30,015 nucleotides of DNA, taken from IMG/VR virus record IMGVR_UViG_3300006754_007205, positions 1 to 30,015 of that record; one strand, given 5' to 3'. Under the pieces are notes generated by a model. That model was not told the origin of the DNA and ran no database searches. It saw nothing but the letters and a program-made list of their open reading frames with translations. Both the position numbers and the translations under genes were made by a program. This DNA comes from a virus. Below, in pieces: positions 21,917 to 29,829 of the stretch (its first letter is position 1; every line of letters starts with the position of its first letter).

Positions 21917-22464
21917 TGAAAAAATTTGAAACAAAAATTGAATCAGAAGAACTAACGAATTACATAACATCTCTTAGTTCAGTAACAGGGGAGCGAGTTG
22001 ATGGTCATGCTCTATCAGCGCAGAATATTACAAGTTATTTTGTAATATCCGCTAGACCGGCAATTTCCTATGTTAGACCAGATGACCCACCAATTTGGGG
22101 GGATGATATTCCTATAGCTCGCGTAGGATTTGAATGTAAAATACGCCTCACAGGGTATAATTTTGAGAAGAGTATTGCTGTGTATTTGAGCGCTGGTACC
22201 GGTGTATATACAACTAACGCATTAAGTGGTAAGTCAGAATTTGATCTATTTACCAACACACGCTCATTATCATCACATTTCCCTGCATTCTCTGGATTAG
22301 AGCTCGGCTCTGACAAATATAGAGTGCTATCACCCAATTTAATGTGGATTAATATACCTGCTACACAAGCTGTAGGGTTTATAGACATTATCATCGCTAA
22401 TAAAGGTGGGTATGGTACGTTATACGGTGACAATCAAACTAGAATAGTAAATGTAAAATCATAA
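21916..22464 (+). CDS. IPT/TIG-like Ig-fold protein
   Basis: 182 aa. ISYVRPDDPP, FECKIRLTGYNFEKSIAVYLSAG and WINIPATQAVGFIDIIIANKGGYGT follow the IPT/TIG Ig-like pattern (P-x-x-x-G, G-x-N-F, then V/I-x-V-x-N-x-G-G). The first 40 residues form a helical lead. Ig-like domains of this kind often decorate phage capsids, necks or tails. It sits between the gp15-like and portal genes, where T4 has genes 16-19. Overlap with the upstream gene is TAATG. Its exact role is unknown. Confidence 0.68.
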   Translation: MKKFETKIESEELTNYITSLSSVTGERVDGHALSAQNITSYFVISARPAISYVRPDDPPIWGDDIPIARVGFECKIRLTGYNFEKSIAVYLSAGTGVYTTNALSGKSEFDLFTNTRSLSSHFPAFSGLELGSDKYRVLSPNLMWINIPATQAVGFIDIIIANKGGYGTLYGDNQTRIVNVKS

Positions 22465-22467
22465 ATA
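22460..22467 (+). promoter_or_regulatory. Late-type promoter motif (CATAAATA) before the portal gene
   Basis: CATAAATA ends 9 nt before ATG 22477 and contains the upstream stop TAA (22462-22464). Confidence 0.62.
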
Positions 22468-22476
22468 ATTTCATAT

Positions 22477-24294
22477 ATGGCTGAATACGGTTCGTCAGGT
22501 ACGCAGAGGGAAAATACATTTGGTAGAAATTTAATGACCTACATTAAATCTAGCATGCCATATGGTCAGCCCTATGATTTAATTGATAATGTTAATAATA
22601 TAAATCCAAAATTTAAGGATTTTTATAAAACTGGTACTAGGCGACAAGATCTCATCTCCAAACATTCAGTCTTCACCAGTAACCGAGAAGAGAATATTGC
22701 AGGTGTTGGTGGTGTTGCTTCAGATAAAAATTACCATGCATTCATGTATGCTAATGTCGATTACGACAAGTCAAAGCGCTTAAGAGATTATAGGGTCATG
22801 GCTCAATTTGCAGAAGTAGCAGATGCGTTGGATGAAATCTGCGATGAGTGTATCAACAAGGACCAACAAGAAGAGTTTATTAAGATAGACTTCTCAGATT
22901 TAGATGTCGACATTAACATTAAAAAGGAGCTAAAATCTGAATTTGACATGTTTATAAGTCTTTACGAGTTAGAGCATAGAGGGTGGGAGTATTTTAGACA
23001 AATGTTGGTCGATGGAGAAGTATTTTTCGAACATATTATTCATAAAGATCACACGGAAGCTGGTATTTTAGGTATTATAAATGTGCCGTCTGAAATAGTG
23101 GATCCTATATATGATAATGTACAAAACTTGATGATAAAGGGGTTCTTACTACGCAAACCAAAAATTGATAAAAAAGATGCTGGGGGTAACCAATTAAGCA
23201 ACTCAAACGACGATAAAGTTCAACACATTCCATTTGATAAGAATCAAGTTACATATATACATAGCGGTATTTGGAATGAAACGAAAACTCTAAGAATGCC
23301 ATTTGTTGAAAGCGCTCGCCGAGCTTACAGGCAGTTATCCTTAATTGAAGATTCGATCATTGTTTATCGCTTAGTTAGAGCTCCAGAGAGATTAGTGTTT
23401 AATGTCGATGTTGGTAATATGGCTCCACCAAAAGCTGAGGCGTACCTGAAGCGGTTGATGCAGAATTATTGGTCCAGAAAAACATATGACAGTAATCAAG
23501 GTAAATCGGTTCAAGCCTTTAACCCTCAATCGATGTTAGATGCATTTTGGTTTGCTAAGAGAGCAGGCTCTGATGGTACTCAAGTTACAACCTTAGAAGG
23601 AGGTAAGAATTTAGGTGAGTTAGAGGATCTAAAATATTTCCAACAAAAATTATACAGAGCACTTAAAGTTCCGGTAGAGCGGTTGAATCCAGAATCTCAA
23701 ACCGATGCTCAAGGTGCGACTATTCTTAGAGAAGAGCTAAAATTTGCACGATTTATTATTAGGTTGCAAGGATATTTTGCACGTGGCTTGAAAGATGCAT
23801 TTGTAACACATCTAAAATTGAAAGGCCTATGGGAGGAATTTGAACTTAAAGAGCCGATGATCAACATCCACTTTTTACCGCCATCTAATTTTCACGAATT
23901 AAGAGTTCAACAAATACATGAATTAAAATGGAACAATTATGCTACCGCTATCGGTAATCAGCTTATCTCAGATACATACGCTAAAAAGAACTTCTTAAAA
24001 TTTACAGATGAAGAAATATTATTGAATAGAGAGCTTCTCAGAAAAGATTCAGCACTTAAGTGGGAATTAGCTCAAATTGAATCAGGTGGTCCTAATTGGC
24101 GCGATCAATTTGACACTGCAGGTGAAGAGGCTGCAATGGGTGGTGGTGAGCTCGGTGGTATGCCACCTCCCGCTCCTATGGGTGGCGGTATGCCACCTGA
24201 CTTCGGCCCTACACCACCAGGCCCTGAGGGCGGAGAACCTGCACCGCTACCTCCCGCTCCCGCTCCCGGTGGTGAGACAGCTTTACCACAATAA
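22477..24294 (+). CDS. 20: Portal vertex protein (T4 gp20-like)
   Basis: 605 aa. RLVRAPERLVFNVDVGNM followed by PPKAEAYLKRLMQNYWSRK matches the most conserved part of T4 gp20. LKYFQQKLYRALKVPVERL and INIHFLPPSNFHELRVQQI are further core blocks. The protein forms the dodecameric vertex through which DNA is packaged and to which the tail joins. T4 gp20 is 524 aa; the extra length here is mostly a Pro/Gly/Ala-rich C-terminal tail (about residues 545-605). The genes expected next in T4 (67, 68, 21, 22, 23) do not follow. Confidence 0.96.
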   Translation: MAEYGSSGTQRENTFGRNLMTYIKSSMPYGQPYDLIDNVNNINPKFKDFYKTGTRRQDLISKHSVFTSNREENIAGVGGVASDKNYHAFMYANVDYDKSKRLRDYRVMAQFAEVADALDEICDECINKDQQEEFIKIDFSDLDVDINIKKELKSEFDMFISLYELEHRGWEYFRQMLVDGEVFFEHIIHKDHTEAGILGIINVPSEIVDPIYDNVQNLMIKGFLLRKPKIDKKDAGGNQLSNSNDDKVQHIPFDKNQVTYIHSGIWNETKTLRMPFVESARRAYRQLSLIEDSIIVYRLVRAPERLVFNVDVGNMAPPKAEAYLKRLMQNYWSRKTYDSNQGKSVQAFNPQSMLDAFWFAKRAGSDGTQVTTLEGGKNLGELEDLKYFQQKLYRALKVPVERLNPESQTDAQGATILREELKFARFIIRLQGYFARGLKDAFVTHLKLKGLWEEFELKEPMINIHFLPPSNFHELRVQQIHELKWNNYATAIGNQLISDTYAKKNFLKFTDEEILLNRELLRKDSALKWELAQIESGGPNWRDQFDTAGEEAAMGGGELGGMPPPAPMGGGMPPDFGPTPPGPEGGEPAPLPPAPAPGGETALPQ

Positions 24295-24296
24295 GC

Positions 24297-24325
24297 TTGC
24301 TGTTTCCTGAAAAAGTTCATACAAT
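24297..24325 (+). promoter_or_regulatory. Weak sigma70-like promoter before 24336 gene
   Basis: TTGCTG at 24297-24302, a 17-nt spacer, TACAAT at 24320-24325, and ATG 24336 after 10 nt. The boxes are less perfect and the spacer differs from the 16-nt set. Confidence 0.4.
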
Positions 24326-24335
24326 AAAGCTGTAA

Positions 24336-24878
24336 ATGAAAAAGAATTGTTACGCCTGTATAATTACTGGCGAGGAAAAATATATACCTCCAAGTATCGC
24401 TACATCCAAGATTGAAAAGTTTGGTAATGAGGAAGCGTTTAGAAATCATTATATTAGCCCATTAGCTGCTAAATTGCTCCGAAAAGGGCAAACTGTAGAC
24501 GAAATCAGAAACAATTTGAATATTCAAGATCTACCTAGTATAAACCCTCACATACTAACTCGGTTGAACTTAATGCGTAAAAAGAAAGGTCTTCGAGTAA
24601 AAGAAACAGCCGAAAAAAAAGAGCGAGAGAGATATCTCAATTCTAGAGAATATAAAGATAAAATGTGCCGATGGAGAGATCGTCATCAAAACAGAAATTT
24701 CGAGGAGTGGGTCCGTGATCATACCGGTACAGGGAGAGAGCGAGGCGGTACATGTCTAAGACCTGATATATTTTTATCACATAACAATAGAGCATGTGAT
24801 GGCTGTCAGTGCTATGAATTCTGTATGTGTTATGGTAAGAGATTATCACACGAGAAGAGAAAGCCTAAAAAACAATGA
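24336..24878 (+). CDS. Unknown Cys-rich protein, paralogue of the next gene
   Basis: 180 aa, basic. The N-terminal domain (1-62) has CYACIITGEEKYIPPS, then KIEKFGNEEAFRNHYIS, AAKLLRKGQTVDEIRNNL. The same order of conserved residues appears in the downstream protein. A central charged helix (LMRKKKGLRVKETAEKKERE) leads to a C-terminal cluster of six cysteines: C139 near TCLRPDIF, then the ACDGCQCYEFCMCYGK segment, likely a metal-binding knuckle. It could bind nucleic acid, but no family is recognised. It is ATGA-coupled to the next gene. Confidence 0.78.
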   Translation: MKKNCYACIITGEEKYIPPSIATSKIEKFGNEEAFRNHYISPLAAKLLRKGQTVDEIRNNLNIQDLPSINPHILTRLNLMRKKKGLRVKETAEKKERERYLNSREYKDKMCRWRDRHQNRNFEEWVRDHTGTGRERGGTCLRPDIFLSHNNRACDGCQCYEFCMCYGKRLSHEKRKPKKQ

Positions 24879-25228
24879 AAGAGAGAAAGACGAGAAAATT
24901 AGTGTGTAATGTCACCGGTCGAAAGCTTTTTACAAGTAAAGACTACTATGAAAAAAAGGTAAAAACCGCGGGGACCGAAGAGATTCTACACAAGACGTAT
25001 ATGTGTAGAGAGGCGAAGGACCTTCTTAAAAAAGGTTACACAGTTGAGAATGTACAAGAGACGTTAGGTACAAAGTATACATGTAATTTATCTGATAGCG
25101 AGATAAGAGACATTATCGGTAATAAGTCTTCGCTAAGAATAAATACTTCAGAAGACAATAAAATTGACGTTATTAAAACAGATCCAAAAGTTAAAAAATT
25201 TATCGAAAATATCTTAAATAATGAGTGA
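24875..25228 (+). CDS. Unknown small basic protein, paralogue of the previous gene
   Basis: 117 aa. KLVCNVTGRKLFTS, KVKTAGTEEILHKTYMC, EAKDLLKKGYTVENVQETL align with residues 2-62 of the preceding protein (C-x-x-TG, K-x-x-x-x-G-x-EE, A-K-x-LL-x-KG-x-TV). It lacks the C-terminal six-Cys region. A second motif, DSEIRDIIGNKSSLR, matches the register of PHILTRLNLMRKKKGLR in the longer copy. It is likely a tandem duplication followed by loss or gain of the Cys-rich domain. Function unknown. Confidence 0.76.
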   Translation: MKERKTRKLVCNVTGRKLFTSKDYYEKKVKTAGTEEILHKTYMCREAKDLLKKGYTVENVQETLGTKYTCNLSDSEIRDIIGNKSSLRINTSEDNKIDVIKTDPKVKKFIENILNNE

Positions 25229-25451
25229 TTCTTTTTATACAGTACATGATACCGGTCAGGGATATCTAAAAGTCATTGACGCACATAAGGGTATACAGGC
25301 CGGGATAATATCCCCTAGGGGTAAAATAGTCACACCTCCTATAGTTAGTGGTGACCGTGTTTCGTTTGTAGTTGAAGCTCCAGACGGTACTAAGATGGGA
25401 GTAACACATAAACTGCCTAATGGTGCAGTATTAAACCATTTTAGAGCGTAA
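25221..25451 (+). CDS. Unknown small beta-rich protein
   Basis: 76 aa. The sequence alternates short hydrophobic strands and Gly turns (GYLKVIDAHKGIQAGII, RVSFVVEAPDGTKMGVTHKLPNG), suggesting a small beta-barrel or sandwich. No motif or family is recognised. It overlaps the upstream gene by 8 nt. Reading frame, coding-like composition and tight packing support it as real. Confidence 0.65.
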   Translation: MSDSFYTVHDTGQGYLKVIDAHKGIQAGIISPRGKIVTPPIVSGDRVSFVVEAPDGTKMGVTHKLPNGAVLNHFRA

Positions 25452-25454
25452 GCT

Positions 25455-25483
25455 GTGGCATTCTGAAATGTTTTTTCTATAAT
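25455..25483 (+). promoter_or_regulatory. Weak sigma70-like promoter before 25494 gene
   Basis: A TATAAT box at 25478-25483 has a poor -35 (GTGGCA, 25455-25460, 17-nt spacer). The box overlaps the upstream ATG at 25482, which argues for the ATG at 25494 (10 nt beyond the box) as the true start. Confidence 0.42.
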
Positions 25484-25493
25484 GGATATAGAA

Positions 25494-26063
25494 ATGAATA
25501 GTATTGATCTGATAAATAAGCCTGTATCTACGAAGAATTATAGGATCTATGACACCAGTAAACTGCCTAAAGTATTTCTCGGTATACGGGTAAAGAATAG
25601 GTTTGATGAAACCCGAATTAAAATTAAGACGAAATATAAACCTCAATTAATTTCCCACTTCAAAACTGACACACAATTAGAGCCAATCTATCTATATGGT
25701 ATTGAAATATCACCAAAGCAACAATATATCAATCTACTCCACGACTTTGCTCAGATATTCACACCAAATACATCATACGAGTACTGCTTATCTAAATACA
25801 AAAATATGCTATGTGAATTTGATTTATCATGCGATACGTGCTATAAATTTTTCTCTGACGGTGTGTATCCGATTGATATCAAGCACTTGTCTGATATTTC
25901 TAAAAAGAATTATAATAATGAGATTTCTGCAGGGTTTCAATCCATGGTAAAGAAGACACCTTACCCTTGGTATGCTACTTTACTAAATTTTAACATATTT
26001 GCGCTATGTCGGTCATCTGGATATAATATCGATTACCAACTAAATATGGATACAAATATTTAG
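25494..26063 (+). CDS. Unknown protein upstream of nrdA
   Basis: 189 aa from ATG 25494; an in-frame ATG at 25482 overlaps the -10 box and is rejected. It has four Cys in the middle (YCLSKYKNMLCEFDLSCDTCYKFF), a pattern with a CxxC pair that could bind metal. The N-terminal part is basic and beta-like. No family is recognised. It lies directly before ribonucleotide reductase and shares its transcription direction, so a role in nucleotide metabolism is possible but not shown. Confidence 0.72.
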   Translation: MNSIDLINKPVSTKNYRIYDTSKLPKVFLGIRVKNRFDETRIKIKTKYKPQLISHFKTDTQLEPIYLYGIEISPKQQYINLLHDFAQIFTPNTSYEYCLSKYKNMLCEFDLSCDTCYKFFSDGVYPIDIKHLSDISKKNYNNEISAGFQSMVKKTPYPWYATLLNFNIFALCRSSGYNIDYQLNMDTNI

Positions 26064-26081
26064 TTGGACACTATAAGAGTG

Positions 26082-28328
26082 ATGAAAGTAGTAAAACGAG
26101 ATGGCAGGATTGAGGATTTTGATAATGAGAAAATACATGATGTGCTATTTTGGGCTACTGAGAATATAAAAGGTGTAACAGTAAGTGATATTGAGATCAA
26201 AGTGGCTCCTCAATTTCACGACGAGATTACATCTGAGAATATTCATAAAATATTAGTTCAAGGTTGCGCTGATATGATCACAGAGAAGACCCCTAACTAT
26301 CAATATGTAGCCGCCAATCTTCTTAATTTTTATCTTCGTAAAGAAGTATTCAATACCTCTGATAACATGCCTTCATTATATGATGTTATTATTAAAAATA
26401 TTGAAGATGATATTTATGATAAGCAAATTCTAGAAGTATATACGAAAGAAGAAATACGAAAACTAGACAACATTATAAAACATAAAAGAGATTACGATTT
26501 TGTTTATGCAGGCTTACAGCAGCTAATTGACAAATATCTTCTTAAGGATAGGTCAATTGGTACTATACATGAAACTCCACAGTTTATGTATATGCTTATA
26601 TGTATGACACTCTTAGGTCGAATTGGAGATAAGATTAGAAGGCGCAGGTTAATTAAAGAATTATACAACGATCTATCGACTTTTAAGATTAGCCTACCAA
26701 CCCCTATTATGTGTGGTGTACGAACGCCTTCCAGACAGTATTCTAGCTGTACCCTAATTGATGTAGGTGACAATTTACCGTCTATTTTCCACTCTAATAC
26801 AGCTGTAGGTTATTATACTGCTAATAGAGCTGGCATTGGTTTGAATTTTGGAGAAATCAGGGGGGTAGGTTCCAAGATTCGAAATGGTGAGGTAGTACAT
26901 ACTGGGGTCATTCCGTTCTTGAAGATGTATGAGTCTACGACTAAATCGTGTACTCAGAATGGTGTACGTGGAGGCTCTAGTACTACACATTTCCCGTTTT
27001 GGCATAAGGAGATTCAAGAAATTCTTGTCCTCAAAAATAATAGAGGAACCGACGACAATAGAGTTAGAAAAATGGACTACTCTATTCAATTTTGCCGATT
27101 ATTTTATCGTAGATTTGTTGAAGATAAATATGTAACTTTATTCTCGCCTCATGAGGTGCAGGATTTATATGAGGCTTTTGGATACAATAATGACAAATTT
27201 GAAGAGCTGTATGAGCATTACGAGCGATCGCGATCAATATGGAAGAAAAGGATTAAAGCTCGTAATCTGTTTAATCAATTTTGTAAGGAGAGAATAGAGA
27301 CTGGTAGAATGTATGTAATGAATATTGATCACTGCAATGACCATAGTTCATTTAAGGATAAAATCAAGATGTCTAATCTTTGTCAAGAGATTACACTACC
27401 AACAACCCCTCTCAAACATATCGACGATAATTGTGATACGGATGCTGAGATAGCATTATGTGTATTATCTGCTATTAATATAGGCGCCGTAAAGTTGGAG
27501 CAGCTCAAGTATGTGTGTATGAATATTGTTAGAGCGTTAGACGCTGTAATTGAATATCAATCATATCCTGTAGGTGCGTCAATGAAAATGCTTAAACGTA
27601 GAAGCATAGGTGTAGGTATAACTAATTTAGCATATTATCTAGCAAAAAATGGTGTCAGATACAATGATATAGAAGCATATAATATTGTAGATGAATTGAT
27701 GGAACATATTCAATTCTATATGATTAAAGCTTCTGTCAGATTAGCTAAGGAGCTAGGTCCTTGTGAGTGGTTTAATAATACTAAATACTCAATAGGTCTA
27801 CTACCCATCGACACCTATAATAAGAATGTAGATAAGTTGGTGACACGAAAGTTGAGCCTCCCATGGGAAAAACTTCGCAAAGAAATAAAGAAACATGGAA
27901 TGAGAAACTCTACATTAACTGCTCTCATGCCTTGCGAATCTAGTTCTCTAGTAACAAATTCTACAAATGGTATAGAACCCCCTCGAGGGTTATTGTCTGT
28001 TAAAAAATCCAAGCAAGGCCTACTACCTCAGGTAGTACCAGATGTACATAATTTGCGAAACAAGTATACTCTCGCATACGAAATGGAAGACAATAAAGGG
28101 TATACTAATATAACGGCTATTATTCAAAAATATATAGACCAAGCAATTTCTGCAAATCATTATTATAACTTTTCTAAATATGAAAGCGGCAATTTACCAA
28201 TGTCTGAAATTGCTCACGACCTTTTATACTCATATAAGATGGGTGTAAAGACATTGTATTATGCAAATACGGATGACGGTAAGACTGACGAAGCTGAAGT
28301 ATGTCAGGGAGGAGCTTGTAGTATATGA
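26082..28328 (+). CDS. nrdA: Ribonucleoside-diphosphate reductase, alpha subunit (class Ia)
   Basis: 748 aa from ATG 26082; a TTG at 26064 would add six residues. An ATP-cone (VVKRDGRIEDFDNEKIHDVL) opens the protein. SSCTLIDVGDN carries the first active-site Cys, NLCQEITLP has the N/C/E catalytic trio, and LTALMPCESSSLVTNSTNG is the substrate-phosphate region. The C-terminal VCQGGACSI gives the CxxxxC redox pair that hands electrons to the active site. The enzyme reduces NDPs to dNDPs with NrdB. It is coupled to nrdB by ATGA. Confidence 0.97.
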   Translation: MKVVKRDGRIEDFDNEKIHDVLFWATENIKGVTVSDIEIKVAPQFHDEITSENIHKILVQGCADMITEKTPNYQYVAANLLNFYLRKEVFNTSDNMPSLYDVIIKNIEDDIYDKQILEVYTKEEIRKLDNIIKHKRDYDFVYAGLQQLIDKYLLKDRSIGTIHETPQFMYMLICMTLLGRIGDKIRRRRLIKELYNDLSTFKISLPTPIMCGVRTPSRQYSSCTLIDVGDNLPSIFHSNTAVGYYTANRAGIGLNFGEIRGVGSKIRNGEVVHTGVIPFLKMYESTTKSCTQNGVRGGSSTTHFPFWHKEIQEILVLKNNRGTDDNRVRKMDYSIQFCRLFYRRFVEDKYVTLFSPHEVQDLYEAFGYNNDKFEELYEHYERSRSIWKKRIKARNLFNQFCKERIETGRMYVMNIDHCNDHSSFKDKIKMSNLCQEITLPTTPLKHIDDNCDTDAEIALCVLSAINIGAVKLEQLKYVCMNIVRALDAVIEYQSYPVGASMKMLKRRSIGVGITNLAYYLAKNGVRYNDIEAYNIVDELMEHIQFYMIKASVRLAKELGPCEWFNNTKYSIGLLPIDTYNKNVDKLVTRKLSLPWEKLRKEIKKHGMRNSTLTALMPCESSSLVTNSTNGIEPPRGLLSVKKSKQGLLPQVVPDVHNLRNKYTLAYEMEDNKGYTNITAIIQKYIDQAISANHYYNFSKYESGNLPMSEIAHDLLYSYKMGVKTLYYANTDDGKTDEAEVCQGGACSI
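28307..28314 (+). promoter_or_regulatory. Strong Shine-Dalgarno for nrdB
   Basis: GGGAGGAG lies 10 nt before ATG 28325, inside the end of nrdA. It is among the strongest ribosome-binding sites in the window and again serves an internal cistron. Confidence 0.7.
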
Positions 28329-29395
28329 AAAACATTATTAACAGGAAAAATGTTGATACAACTAAACAACCGTTATTTTTTGGTGAAGGTCTAAATCTTC
28401 AGCGATATGATAGATATAGATATAAGAAAATATTCGATCTATTTCTACAACAATTATCATTTTTCTGGCGACCTGAAGAAGTAGATTTAGGTGGTAAGGA
28501 GAAGAATGACTTCTTAAGCCTAACTGACCATGAAAAGTTCATTTTTACTAAAAACTTATCGTACCAAACTCTCCTGGATAGCGTCCAAGGTAGAGGCATT
28601 TCACATCTATTGCACGACTGCTCTAATCCAGAGTTTGAGGCATTTTCTAAAGCCTGGGAATTCTCTGAAACAATACACTCCTATTCCTATACCTATATCA
28701 TCAAGAACGTCTACGCGAATCCGTCGGAAATCTTTGACGAGATTCTAACAGATAAAGAAGTACTAAAAAGAACAACCTCAGTAACAAAGCATTACGATGA
28801 TCTCATTAATTCCTTCAGTAACACCTGTAATGATCGTAAGAAGAAATTGTATCTAACATTAGTTAGTGTTAATATTCTAGAAGGTATTAGATTTTATGTA
28901 TCGTTTGCCTGTAATTATGCGCTAGCTCAGAATAAGAAGATGGAAGGTAGCGCAAAGATTATTTCATTAATTAATAGGGATGAAAATCTACACTTAGCGT
29001 TGACACAATATGTATTAAAACTCTTAAGAGACAATAAGGATGAAGGGTTTCAACATATTGTCAAAGAGTGTGAAGAGACTGTCATCAACATGTATAAAGA
29101 TGCAGCGCAAGAAGAAATAGAATGGGCTGCGTATCTCTTCAAAGATGGGTCTATTCTCGGGCTAAACGATAAAATCTTAGTTCAATATATGAAACATTTA
29201 ACCAATAAGCGTATGCGCGCGATTAACCTTGCTCCTATATTCGAGGACAGTCCTAATCCAATCAATTGGATTCAAAATTGGACGGAAAGTAAACGTGTAC
29301 AAAATGCTCCTCAAGAAACAGAAATCGAATCGTATAAGATTGGCTCTTTTGAACAGAATATAAACGACATTGATGTCAATGAATTTGATTTTTAA
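28325..29395 (+). CDS. nrdB: Ribonucleoside-diphosphate reductase, beta subunit (class Ia)
   Basis: 356 aa. Metal ligands and the radical tyrosine are intact: D in TLLDSVQG, E-x-x-H-x-x-x-Y in SETIHSYSY (E. coli E115, H118, Y122), E in NILEGIRFY, and E and H in INRDENLHLAL. The subunit forms a diiron-tyrosyl radical used by NrdA. The C-terminal peptide (NDIDVNEFDF) is the NrdA-docking tail. Retention of the Tyr places it with conventional class Ia, not with Tyr-less variants. It overlaps the dCMP deaminase by TAATG. Confidence 0.97.
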   Translation: MKNIINRKNVDTTKQPLFFGEGLNLQRYDRYRYKKIFDLFLQQLSFFWRPEEVDLGGKEKNDFLSLTDHEKFIFTKNLSYQTLLDSVQGRGISHLLHDCSNPEFEAFSKAWEFSETIHSYSYTYIIKNVYANPSEIFDEILTDKEVLKRTTSVTKHYDDLINSFSNTCNDRKKKLYLTLVSVNILEGIRFYVSFACNYALAQNKKMEGSAKIISLINRDENLHLALTQYVLKLLRDNKDEGFQHIVKECEETVINMYKDAAQEEIEWAAYLFKDGSILGLNDKILVQYMKHLTNKRMRAINLAPIFEDSPNPINWIQNWTESKRVQNAPQETEIESYKIGSFEQNINDIDVNEFDF

Positions 29396-29829
29396 TGCCT
29401 CATCAAACACTCATAGATAAGACATATTTGCAGATGGCGTATAGGTGGAGTGATCTCTCGAAAGCTAAACGTAAAAAGGTCGGATGCTTGGTAGTTAAGG
29501 GTGGTAGAATTATTTCTGACGGGTATAATGGCACTCCTCACGGATTTGATAATGAGTGTGAGCTTGAAACTAGATTCGGCTTTGAGACTAAACCAGAAGT
29601 CTTACACGCAGAATCTAATGCAATAACTAAGCTAGCTAAAAGTACACAGAGTAGTGATAATGCTACAGTCTATACAACTGTATCTCCCTGCTTTGCCTGT
29701 GCCAAATTGATGATTCAAAGTGGTATCAAACGCGTAGTATATGATGAGGAATATAGAGATCGATCAGGAATTGATTTACTAGAGCAAGCAGATATTAACG
29801 TTGTTAGTATTGACCATCTAGTTCAGTAA
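29395..29829 (+). CDS. Deoxycytidylate (dCMP) deaminase
   Basis: 144 aa. HAESN (71-75; H71 zinc ligand, E73 proton shuttle) and SPCFACAKLMI (C99, C102 zinc ligands) define the cytidine/deoxycytidylate deaminase fold. GYNGTPHGFDNECE is typical of dCMP deaminases. It converts dCMP to dUMP for dTTP synthesis, fitting the adjacent RNR genes. Overlap with nrdB is one base. Its 3' end overlaps the minus-strand gene at the edge by 26 nt. Confidence 0.95.
   Translation: MPHQTLIDKTYLQMAYRWSDLSKAKRKKVGCLVVKGGRIISDGYNGTPHGFDNECELETRFGFETKPEVLHAESNAITKLAKSTQSSDNATVYTTVSPCFACAKLMIQSGIKRVVYDEEYRDRSGIDLLEQADINVVSIDHLVQ

Noticed and set aside
22068-22433. 121-aa minus-strand frame
   Set aside because: Entirely antisense to the IPT/TIG-like gene, which shows family motifs.
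24105-24449. 114-aa minus-strand frame
   Set aside because: Gly/Pro/Ser-rich antisense of the repetitive portal tail; no coding signals.
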